From Ixodes scapularis (Eukaryota > Arthropoda > Arachnida > Ixodida > Ixodidae): a stretch of DNA of 64,000 bases. The notes under the pieces are model-generated. The model made no database searches and was not told the origin of the DNA. It saw only the letters and a list, made by a program, of their open reading frames with translations. The number at the start of each line of letters is the position of its first letter. Positions within the stretch are counted from its first letter, which is position 1. This document shows, in pieces, positions 54,601 through 64,000 of this stretch. A program made the position numbers and the translations under genes. Location: NCBI RefSeq assembly GCF_016920785.2, contig NW_024609836.1, positions 61,173,930 to 61,237,929 of the forward strand, in the 5' to 3' direction.

Positions 54601-57600
54601 CCCATATCAGAAAAGATTCTAAAACATCGTAGGTTTCTACGTTTTTTTCTGAATTCATATTTTGAAGGTCCATTATGTCTTTTTCCGTAATAAATGTTCA
54701 GAGTGTCTTTTTAATTTACTTGTCAATCATATAGGTTACTACCAAAAGTAAGCGTACTGGCTTATGATGGAGAAAGTTTTATTTCTTGCTTTTTTATTTG
54801 TTGGCCTAAAAAGTGATGTTTTTAGCCTCTTAGGGATTAGACCAGTTGTGAATACGCGATTTGATAGCTGGAGGAATACTGTTTTTACGTGAATTTCACA
54901 GTTCAGGTCTTTAACTCTTCTTTTATCAAATCGGTCTGCCATTTTAGTTTTCAGGTGCCTCCCAGTTTCAGTCAAATCGTCCTAGCTCATGTCAGGTAAA
55001 AAAACAAAAAGCCACAGCTTCCTATTTGGTTAATCTATCTCTCTGCTTTCATACACTCAGATTCCATACACACAGATGACTAGCGTTATTTGTGTGTGTA
55101 TAATCTGTGACATGGTAAGGGCTGCCTTCTGGTAGAGTATGATAGAAGAGGTTAAAGACATGCACTTTTGTGGACAGCACAAAACCTCAGCTAGACGGTA
55201 GCTCAATGCGACACACATATTGGAGATAAGCGCCATGTTAGCAATCATCTTGAACTCGCGATGAGTTATTCAAGTTCTACACATTCAGTTCATGAGCCCT
55301 TTGGTGTGCTATCTTTTTTCAATTGCTTTGCTTAGGTTGGCGTTGCGTAACGGACTGGTAATTTATTCGTCACCATCGAATCTGAAACTTATCTAAAAGA
55401 AACTGCATAGGGGTCAACACGTTTTCGTTTGCCGTTGGTGGGCAAAAATGACGGCGTTAATAAAACACTGAATGTTTATAGCGCTATTAGCACGCCAAAA
55501 TGTGGACTAATAATTGAACCACTGGATGGCAATGGATATTGAAAGGGTCTGTTATGCACAGCTTCTTGTGACACATGTCATAGCGACTCAAGAATGAATA
55601 AAGAGTTTAGCCTTTAGGAACCTTGGGCCGTTCGAGGAATTTATAAATATGAAACACAGTTTATAAAAAAAAATTATCAGCAGCTGACGTTCCTTGCCTT
55701 GTAACTTAGAGGAAATGTATTCCGTAAGTAGTTCCCTCCACTTGTGGAAGAATACACATCACACAAATAATTATACATATAGCAGAAGAGTTTTGATGTT
55801 TAAAAAACTCAATAAGAAAAAGAAACATTATAGGCGGTTTGGATGGAGCACTAATATGTGACAAGCAAAGATATTTTTTGTCGATGGCTAGCAATATGTG
55901 ACAAGGGGACACATTTAATGTTGTTCTTCCGATGGCGTGAGCACGGATGACTTTTGAATATAATTTACTGTTATAATTAGCCTAAAACAGTATCATAAAA
56001 AAATAAGCCTTAGAAGGGAGCTTTTTCGTTTTATCCAGAACGTTTTAACGTACAAAACAATCCTACTTTTACCAGGTGTAACTAGCTATAGGTGTGGTGT
56101 ACTGCCATAACTGCTGATGTACACCTCCATAGTTCCAATGTTTTGCGCATTGTGGCAGTCCAAAGCTACACTGACGAAACTCACATGCTTTGCAAGACGT
56201 TTATTCTTCCACTGGAGGTGGAGTTAGTTTCGGAGTTTCGGAGTTAGTTAAAATGGTAATTTCTCCCGATAACGAACTTCAAAAACTTAGATTTAGTGGA
56301 AAAACCGCTAAATTGAGACCCATAATTCTGACTCCTAGTGCCTTCGTTCACGTGATTTCCACTTACATTTCTCACTATATGTACCTGAGACGTTTCAAAC
56401 TTCCTGCTGCCGTAGAACACCCCTGATATATTTGGAACGTTTGAACGATCATGAGGTATCGGGGTTTCTAAATTTATACTGGCAGCAAGACAACCTATAT
56501 ACAATGAGGTACTCAGTGACGGGCGTTTGGTTAGCCAGTTGGTGCATGATACAAGAATAGGGCCATCGTGCACTTAGGAAACGAAAATGCTTTCCGCTCT
56601 CAAGTTCAAGCGGGCCGTACCCTAGTACATTCTGGAAACAATTTTCTGCGTTTCCACGATGCTTGGTGTGCGTGTGTTGCATCACTTATTAATATGTACA
56701 CGAAGTAATAAACGAATTTTTGTTCAGATCCACTTTGGGCAAAATGCACCTGTATTATGAAAGACGTCTTATACTGCGGACGCGTTAAAACGTGTTAAAC
56801 TTCGCAAAATATATCCTGCGTTCTTTAGCTTACTGCACGACTGTGTTCGTTCCAACATGACAGCAACAAGATGGAGCACGCCCCGAATGGCTTATTGTAA
56901 CGATGATGATGACACATACATAATTTATGCTGTAGCGACGACTAAGCCCTCCAGAGCTTTGCAACCCTCTCCAGTTCCTGGAAAACAACTTGCTTAACCC
57001 AGCGGCATCTAAAGAGGACGCGCACCCAGTTAGGGGGCAGAAATGGAGGCGTCTGGGCTGCTTTAGGCGCATAAGCGCAAGTAAGTGCTTGCCAGGTGCA
57101 GGCACCGGGACATCACGATTGTACCTATTAATTATTTGCTTCGCGGAGCGGATAATTCTTTAATACTCTACTGTTTTTTTTCTTTGTCTTTTTTGCCGGG
57201 GAGTCTGGAGCAACCTTCCCGCAACGCACGATTTTTTCTGCTTTTCTTAATCCGGACTGCGGCGATGGAGACATCTTTCGTAAGGGGCCGTTAGAAGTAA
57301 TCCGCATTGCAAACAAGCTGCGGATTAAGGGAGTGTTTGCGTGCACTGTACCGGCTGTTCGATGCCGTGTTTTCAAAAGCCGGTTGTGAGGAGTAAGGTT
57401 TAGTTTTAGTATTCATGTACTGGGGTGGTATGTTTTAGGAAAAAGTGATGGGCGCAGTGTAGAAACGACGTCATTAATGAACGTCTTTGTGAACGAAGTA
57501 ATGTTATGCTGTTTTATCCTTGTAAAAAAAACACACGAAACGTTAACGAGGTGATTTCCGCTTGAAGAATCGCAAGGCAGAGAGGTACAAGCAGCTAGTT

Positions 57601-58866
57601 TTGGAAATATTACTATTTTATTCGTAATTAAATGCACTTACGCACTCCAGGGCTGATATGAAGCCGGCCACCGTCAGGTTAACTCTGGTGGATAAACCAC
57701 GAGAAACCGCGAACAACCCAGCGGATTTCTGCGCTGTCTATAGCGATGCTCATATTGTTATGTGCCAAAAAGTTAGCTTTGTCGCAATGTCGAGATTGAT
57801 TGAGATTGACACCCCTTTTTATTTATGTATATAATATTATCGTATTACTTCTACGGGTGATAAACATATTATGGGGTGTAGGAAAAAATGGCTATGAGTC
57901 GTAACGGTAGAGACGAAAACGTTCTTGCTGAGACTCTGAAGTGAACGTTTACGTTTGGTGCACATGTTGCAACGCATCCAAACAACCATGCACAGTATCT
58001 CCCATGTTGACAACAAGAGTTCAGAGAAACCTGCAAGTGGTACTACTTGTTGCACGGTTGATGAATGACATAATCACTAGCACGGTGCGATACGTTTTTT
58101 TCCGAATGTTAGCTGAAGTTTTGGAGGTATAGTTTTCTTTCTAGCAGCCACTTAATTTGAGCAGAAAGCTAATTCTAGTGTCGTAAATTTCGAGGAAAAA
58201 TTATTACAAAAATGTTTATAGTGAAGAGGGTTCTGACTAATTCCAATGCAACCTCAAAAGTGCATCAGAGCTTTCAAGTAATCAACAGACATACTAAAAT
58301 AATATATAAAAGATGAAAAGTATAGATAAAGAAATAATCTCATGATTATTGCGCACGTTCCTCTCGCGTATGTTTGGGACCGTGTAACAAAGCGAATCTT
58401 GTGCTGTAAGCAAAATATGCCAGCGCAAGCAGGTCGACTGCCCACTGTGTGTGCACCCACGTGCAGTTATTTTTCCCGTACCTTGCGATGCAAGCTTTCA
58501 CATGAATGCCACATGTGCGTGCAAGTAGGCATTCACCTATTCTTGCAGTGAGGTTTGGCACTTTACAAACTACGAATGTATTGGAATATATGTAAACTAT
58601 TACTAAGAGCCAACAAATTTTTTTGAAAAACTTTTGTCTAGTTCAAAAGAAATAGTTCGCCGATAAAAAGAAGAAAAAAAAATATAATTAGGTGATTGGA
58701 GAAATTATTGAGTTTAGAAATAACCGCACTTTCTCCTTCCCTAGATTGATCAAAGCGTCAGTTTGCCTGCTCTCATCACTAGAAACTCACCCTTTGAGTA
58801 TAATGCTTAACTCAATCAAACGAGTGGGATGTTTATTTTATATAAATATAATGGAGTGACTAATCT
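54601..58866. other. Intergenic, no supported gene
   Basis: About 4.3 kb without a recognisable gene. A small inverted repeat (CAGATTCCATACACACA against TGTGTGTGTATAATCTG) lies at about 55059-55107, and ATCCGCATTGCAAAC against GCTGCGGAT near 57299-57326. Frames of 70-109 codons (56190-56426, 56244-56573, 56830-57105) are unassigned. Confidence 0.55.
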
Positions 58867-59194
58867 CCCTATTGAAAATTCTTATTTGTATGAGAAATTT
58901 CTGTGTCCAATAAGCACATATGAATCATACAAGATATAGAAGCACATATACGAAGCATATAAGAACCATATAAGAACTATATAAGGTACATAAGAACATA
59001 CAAGCACAATATAAGAAACGTGGGAGAAGTTTCTTATATATTTCTTATATGGTTCTTATATATTTTATATAGTTCTTATATAATTCTTATATAGTTCTTA
59101 TATGGTTCTTATACGCTCTTATATATCTTGTATGATTCATATGTGTTTATTGGACATGAGAAATTTCTCATACAAAAGACTTTTTTCACCAGGG
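58867..59194. mobile_element. Hairpin element with ATATAAGAAC microsatellite-like arms
   Basis: Left CCCTATTGAAAATTCTTATT, GTATGAGAAATTTCT, GTCCAATAAGCACATATGAA, TCATACAAGATATA; right mirrors it (CTTGTATGATTCATATGTGT, TTATTGGACAT, AGAAATTTCTCATAC) and ends TTTTTTCACCAGGG. Between them are ~11-bp units ATATAAGAACC/T in both orientations. Arms are about 150 bp. The CCCT/AGGG ends fit the TIRs of a MITE. Confidence 0.85.
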
Positions 59195-60660
59195 CTATCA
59201 AAAATAAAAACGTGTATGAACAGAACAAATCTTCGGACAAATGAAGGATGGATATTATACATTCCCTATTGACCACAGCAACGAACATTAAACTTTAGTT
59301 TCCAAGAAACTAAGCAATCCGGCTTAAAATGAAACCTGCGCCTTATGCTCAGAGGAATAATCAGAATACAAATCATTTCTTTTTTCTATACCCTCTCGAA
59401 TTTTTATTTGTAATTAGACAAGATATTTCGAGGAAGTTTACATACATTTAAACGTGCAGTCAATAATATAAAAGAGACTATTTCAGCTACCATTGAATCA
59501 CCAAGTTAACTGAAGACTGCTTGGCGATATTACGCAAATGTAAACCTCATAGCTGTGCCCCAGCTTAGACTTAACTCGATAATTCCTTCGCCGTCTGTAA
59601 AAATATATCGTGCCCAAAAAAGGTGATCTATACATTCATTTTCTTTAATTTTGTTCCGGCGTGGCAAAAAGGTAGTTTGTCACAGGAGCTAACTGTTGAT
59701 CGTGTGTGCACGTGACGCTAATACTCGGCGCCCTTACCGATCGCTGAATCTCACTAAATAAAATGTTTTGTTTAATTTTACACGAATGGGTAGTTCGAAA
59801 CTGCGAGAGCCATGAGAAGGTCTCCAGAGTCTTCTGGAGAGATGCAAATCTTGCTCGTCTGCAGTTCATATGAAAATTGTTCTTTAAGAAGCGTGTACAG
59901 TCTGCTAGGAAAGCGACTTTTCCAGCGTCCGTAGATTTCGCCTGAAATCGTCAAGCGTTTTTCTTCATTCGTCGTGTAGATTGCCGAAAGAAACAGTCCC
60001 AGAGGATAATATGCTATGGTTATACTTTAGCTTCGGTCAGGTGAAGAACAATTTGATTATTTGATTATTACAGCAGCCTCTATCTTACGTGTCTGTTAAG
60101 GAAGTTAGTCGCCTATTTGCCGTAACGTAACCAACATAAACCCTTGTTCGCGGGTAGAACAACGAACGAACGAAAACAAAAACACATTCTGGGGTCATTA
60201 GTATGTTCTGCAGCTAATATTGATGACCACCTCCCCAAATGTAGCTTATTTGGGGACACCTCTAATGCATGAGATTGAAATAAATGTTTCTAACTCAACG
60301 AGGCCAACAGGTCTGCTATGCATAGCATCTATATACTGACAAAGCCTGGCAGATTCCCACGACAAGCGGCCGCCGAAATGGAAAAGGTGGAGCGGCAGTC
60401 AACGGATGAGAGGATAAGGTAAACCGCTGGTCACGTGACCCACGTAACTGGCGCCCCGCTGCGGCGAGACGCCCAAAACACACTTCTCCCAAGCGAACAA
60501 CTATGTTTCGGGTCCTGGCCACTGCAAAAGCTATGCGCTGACGTCCTGGTTCCCCGAGAAATGGCTCTTTGATGCTCTGTGCTGCCAGATCCTCGCGCTC
60601 CAAGTCTGCGACTGGGCACTCTATGGCTCCGTCGTCGAACTGCCAGGCTTTGTAAAGAAT
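59195..60660. other. Intergenic, no supported gene
   Basis: AT-rich to 60300, then GC-richer. The minus frames 60316-60603 and 60431-60619 are unassigned. Confidence 0.5.
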
Positions 60661-61438
60661 CTGTTATACTCCGACGTAACGCGTGCGCGCGTGCGAGCGC
60701 GTCACAGCGACGTCACGTCAGCGAAAACCCGACGCTCTATACTCCGGCGTCGTGGCGTAACCGACGCGACCGGCGGCGTTGGACGCAGCCTGACCGCCTC
60801 GACGCCAAAATGGAGCATGCCATATTCCGCGCCGGCCGCGCCAGCGACGCCGGACCAGGATGCATCACGCGCTGGCTCCCGGCAGCCCTCGCGCGGGAGG
60901 CGCGGCGAATACGAACAATAGCAGACGACGGGAGCACCACTCCGTGTGGAGTCGTGTTTGAAGAATCGGACTCGTTCGGTCGAGAAGCTGATCGAGGGAA
61001 TTCGTCCTCACCTGTGTGTCTACGACACGAGGAAGCTTGAGTACCGTAGACCGTGCGCTTGTCAAAGATGTAGCGTATGTACATTGACCGCCTACGCTTG
61101 CGGCGCAGGCGGTGCACCGACAGTGCAAGCGCGAGTTTTCGTCGTGCAAGTACGTCCACGCCATCGCTCGAACTTGGCTCTCAAGAAGCGCGAGGATTTT
61201 CGTCTGCTATTCGAAACGAAAAGGAACCGGAAGTGGAGCACTCTCGCAGGAAACGTGCCCTTGTAGTCAGAGTCCGCGCATGCGCCGCGCCGGCGGCCCA
61301 CCGACGCGCGCCGCGGGAGCCGCGAGGGCCGCCAGAGTATAAAGAGGACGATTTTTTGTCGCGCGCGGCGTGACTGACGTAACGTAGCCGACTTCGGCCA
61401 GCGTTCGCTTGCGCGCGCGTTACGTCGGAGTATAACAG
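60661..61438. mobile_element. TIR element (778 bp), Harbinger-like by content
   Basis: Ends CTGTTATACTCCGACGTAAC and GTTACGTCGGAGTATAACAG are inverted repeats, continuing imperfectly for about 35-40 bp (GCGTGCGCGCG against CGCGCGCGTTA). The ends include TTA/TAA, the usual PIF/Harbinger target. The interior is CpG-rich and contains a MADF-like frame. The 153-codon plus frame 60579-61040 and the minus frames through it are artefacts of base composition. It lies 3 bp from the left end of transposon copy B. Confidence 0.75.
60979..61050 (+). pseudogene. MADF-domain-like fragment
   Basis: Within the plus frame 60946-61266, the segment KLIEGIRPHLCVYDTRKLEY resembles the first helix and turn of a MADF domain (typical order: LI..V...P.LYD....YR). 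MADF proteins bind DNA and are encoded as the second protein of PIF/Harbinger transposons. The rest of the domain is not recognisable, so this is a relic or a single exon. The call rests on one short motif. Confidence 0.4.
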
Positions 61439-61441
61439 AGC

Positions 61442-63262
61442 CTATTAGCCCCGAGAAGTTCGCGTGGCGCCCCCTTACGGCGAACCGGGGTGACGTCACG
61501 GCGAGGAGAGAATTTTTCCCCGACTCGGCCCGCTCGCCCTGTGGAGGCTGCGAAGACGCTAGCTGACGGCGCGCTCATTTCTATTTAAGTTTTTTGGCGT
61601 GTTTTTCGTAGGAAGTGTAAATTTTTATATGAACCTTTATTGAGGTATGACCTGTAGCTACAGGCGAAACTTCAACCAACATTTTAAGCATGGTTGACAA
61701 GGCAGGAGACGCATGAATTGGAGTGGTATATGAAAATAAAGAAATATGGCCACAATTGCAGGAGCATCACTATAGATTTACATCTCGCACAGTAAATGCT
61801 GCTAATGGTCTGAATGAATTGGCAGGTTATGTATACTATTTTTTTTTTGTATCTCTGTTTTTAAACAATATCGCCAAAGCAGAAAAGCTGCATGCTGCTC
61901 GAGCAACATGTTAAATGTAAGTCTGGGCCATCAAGAAAGAATCACAAGTAAGACAGCCTAAGTGCAAAGGAAAAGTAAAAAAGAAAAAAAAAGCAAGGAA
62001 CATTTATTGTATACATTGCTTGCACTTGAACTTTGCTGGATTCGGATAGTATTTGAAGGGACTACACGGGTGGTATTTGTGGACTTGGTTATATCAACCC
62101 TCAAGGAATGTATAACAAACGTAAGCGAAGGTGTCTAGCTCGTTATTAGCCCCTTAAGCCCTATAATTGAGATTTTACTTAAATCAAATTATCCTGAAGC
62201 TAAAATACCAGAAGCTTTTTTCACGCAGACTGTCGCCCTTCACAGGTTCCACATTTTCTGCTGCTAATGCTTCATCTACCACTGGACAGACGTTCGAATA
62301 CTCGCTTTTACTCCTGTCTTCCTCTGATGTCAGAAAGTCCAGCTGTAGAGAGTTTGGAGGCTGAGGAAGCTTTTGGGGACCTGCAGCAGTTTCTCTTTTA
62401 ATTGGAAATGACAATTCAAACTAAACGGTGTATTTTCGGAATAGGCTGGAATAAGGAATGTCAGGAAAAAGTATAAACATTCCATATTACGGCACTATTG
62501 CCGTGCATAGTTTGGCAGTTCAATACATATCATACAGACAACTGGGGGCGATTGGGCCGTTTTTGCTGCTACCATACAAACTAATTTCCAGTAATTGTGC
62601 AGCTTCTAAGAAATATGCCTGCATACGTGTATAAACTATATATAAATTTGCGAAGCAGCTACATTTATGTAGAACAACCCTGTTCCACGAGCAATTTCAA
62701 GATCATCAGACGCACGGCCTTTAAAACATCTGCGAACCAGCGCATGCAGAGTGGCAGCGCAGAGTCAGGGTCGCGAGCTAATTTGCAAGATATAAAAGCC
62801 ACTTCAAATGCCTTGAAAGCGGGATCTAATATCGTCTTAAATTATGAACGTGCAAGGAACAGAATTCCAGCGTCTAAAACGCTTGCGCCATCGCTTCACC
62901 GACCCCTCGCAAGATTGCCTTGTGTCGTGTGGACGGACGGGGAGGTTCATCGGCGGAATCGCCTCCGCCGAAAGCTTTCGGGATTTGTAACCCAATTTTA
63001 AAGGTAAAAGAGAAAAGCAGGCTTATAAAATGTACGGAAGCACGTCATTACCGGCCTAACTCAACGTCTTGCACACCAGGTAAACGAAGTCCAGCTCCTC
63101 GAAGAGCTTGCGGCACACAGCGCCAAACCAGGAAACCGGTGCTGGGAGGCGAGCCGATGCGAGATCGCGGAGCGGAGTACTCCCCCTGACGTCACAGTAC
63201 ACCTCACCCAATCCGGGCGCGGCGACCGCAGCGACGCTTGTGCTCGCTCTCGGGGCTAATAG
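61442..63262 (-). mobile_element. 1.8-kb TIR DNA transposon, copy B (inverted relative to copy A)
   Basis: Bounded by CTATTAGCCCCGAGAAG and CTCTCGGGGCTAATAG. The full length matches the reverse complement of 28135-29961 with about 95% identity over the stretch compared by eye (62940-63190). Small indels occur, notably around copy A 28520-28740 and the poly(T)/poly(A) tract. TA lies at both outer edges, and ACAGAGC occurs just outside both ends (61435-61441 and 63264-63270). Two frames are shared with copy A, but no transposase is recognised. Confidence 0.88.
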
Positions 63263-63269
63263 TACAGAG

Positions 63270-63345
63270 CAGGGGTGGCCAAACCGCGGCTCGCGAGCCG
63301 CATGCGGCTCTTTGCTGGTCCAAGTGCGGCTCGCAAATCCCTCGT
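63270..63345 (+). mobile_element. hAT-type terminus
   Basis: CAGGGGTGGCCAAACCGCGG followed by CTCGCGAGCCGCATGCGGCT is the classic 5' end of hAT-superfamily elements (CAGGGGTGGCCAAAC...). The matching terminus (GGCCACCCCTG) is not found in the remaining 650 bp, so the element is truncated or runs past the window. Confidence 0.75.
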
Positions 63346-63355
63346 AAGGGAACCG

Positions 63356-63374
63356 CCCCCCCCCCCCCCCCCCC
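63356..63374. repeat. Poly(C) run
   Basis: About 18 C residues interrupted by no other base, then GC-rich CCCGCC units. Confidence 0.85.
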
Positions 63375-64000
63375 GGCCCGCCCGCCCGCCATTTTTTCCT
63401 CCATTTTTTCCTCCATTCCCAGGAAAAAAAAAAATATATTTCAGAAAAAAAAAAACAAAAAAAGAACAGCTAGCTTGCATTTCGGCAGTTTTGTGCCACC
63501 ATACGTACAGTCGAACCCCATTTCACTCGTATGTTTCCACAGATCCTATTCTTTTCATTGTTTGAGAGCGTTTGCTAGACCCTAGGGGGAAATGCATCAG
63601 AGACTGGGATTGTCAAACGATGCATGCACTTTGGCTTGGGGTCGAGGAAATGTTCTGTCTCGCGGCCTTTGTCACTTCCCGGTGATACTTGCCCCTTTTA
63701 GATAATGGATCTTCCCCCATATCGTTTATTGTTGAGGGTCGCGGAAGCCCGGGTTCACCTCATTCATAGCTTCCACTAGTCACGGATGTTATGTTCAAGT
63801 TCACAAAGGACCGAGAACATCCTCATTATTTTTACCGGCTTACAGTTGTGACCCGCAGGATGCTTTGTTCTACTTTCGGCGAGGGGGATAAGGAATGACT
63901 AGCCAGCGGTTAGTGAAGGCGTGTCTAAAACACTTGCATGGAAGGGCAAAACGTTTGTTGTATCAAGGTCGTGCTTCGACTGGAAAAGCAGTCATGTGCA
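63375..64000. other. Intergenic or hAT interior, no supported gene
   Basis: ATTTTTTCCTCC is duplicated at 63391-63415. Poly(A) runs at 63423-63433 and 63447-63462. No recognisable transposase. Confidence 0.45.

Noticed and set aside
60579..61040. 153-codon plus-strand frame
   Set aside because: It lies mostly in a CpG-rich TIR element and crosses its left end, has overlapping frames on both strands, and is Arg/Ala-rich as expected from base composition.

Overview
The window is animal nuclear DNA, not prokaryotic. It is AT-rich, stop-codon dense and full of microsatellites and poly(A)/poly(T) runs. It is dominated by decayed transposable elements: non-LTR retrotransposons, tRNA-derived repeats, mariner, hAT-like, Harbinger-like proteins and many hairpin MITEs. 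The element types and the wording of the reverse transcriptase fragments suggest an arachnid, most likely a hard tick; this is inference from memory of such repeats, not a database match. I find no intact host protein-coding gene, no rRNA, no CRISPR array and no operon. The longest open frames (151-157 codons) are compositional artefacts or lie in repeats.

Layout. 1-3200: decayed non-LTR element (RT plus RNase H). 3590-4790: a foldback-like unit with a 33-bp minisatellite. 7576-8370: an almost fully palindromic MITE inside a TA microsatellite. 10027-11135: a second non-LTR fragment with an intact FADD motif. 13540-15620: a CpG-rich zone with a 590-bp tandem duplication. 18600-20474: copies of a dispersed MITE, a long TA tract and a hairpin. 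About 22300-24300 and 27640-30720: two large foldback elements whose arms are inverted minisatellites (45-bp and 15-bp units). The second carries a 1.8-kb TIR transposon (copy A). 31100-32280: a tRNA-like SINE head, a broken Myb/SANT exon and the 3' end of a third non-LTR element. 36900-40860: a 157-159-bp repeat as a small satellite and as a dispersed copy split by a MITE, plus further MITEs. 41537-42503: a near-perfect 220-bp palindrome abutting two mariner 5' halves joined head to head. 47512-50050: more hairpin MITEs and a tRNA-like repeat. 53570-54600: a fourth non-LTR fragment on the minus strand. 58867-59194: a microsatellite-like hairpin. 60661-64000: a TIR element with a MADF-like frame, copy B of the 1.8-kb transposon in inverted orientation, and a hAT-type terminus.

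There is no working pathway here. The content is a nested record of transposition: MITE into repeat, transposon into foldback, element into TA microsatellite. The striking property is the density of inverted-repeat architecture, at least a dozen hairpin or foldback units in 64 kb. Several of them carry transcription-factor-like motifs (YY1-like, NRF1-like, CRE-like) in their terminal repeats. The intervals between elements show nothing I can support as a gene.
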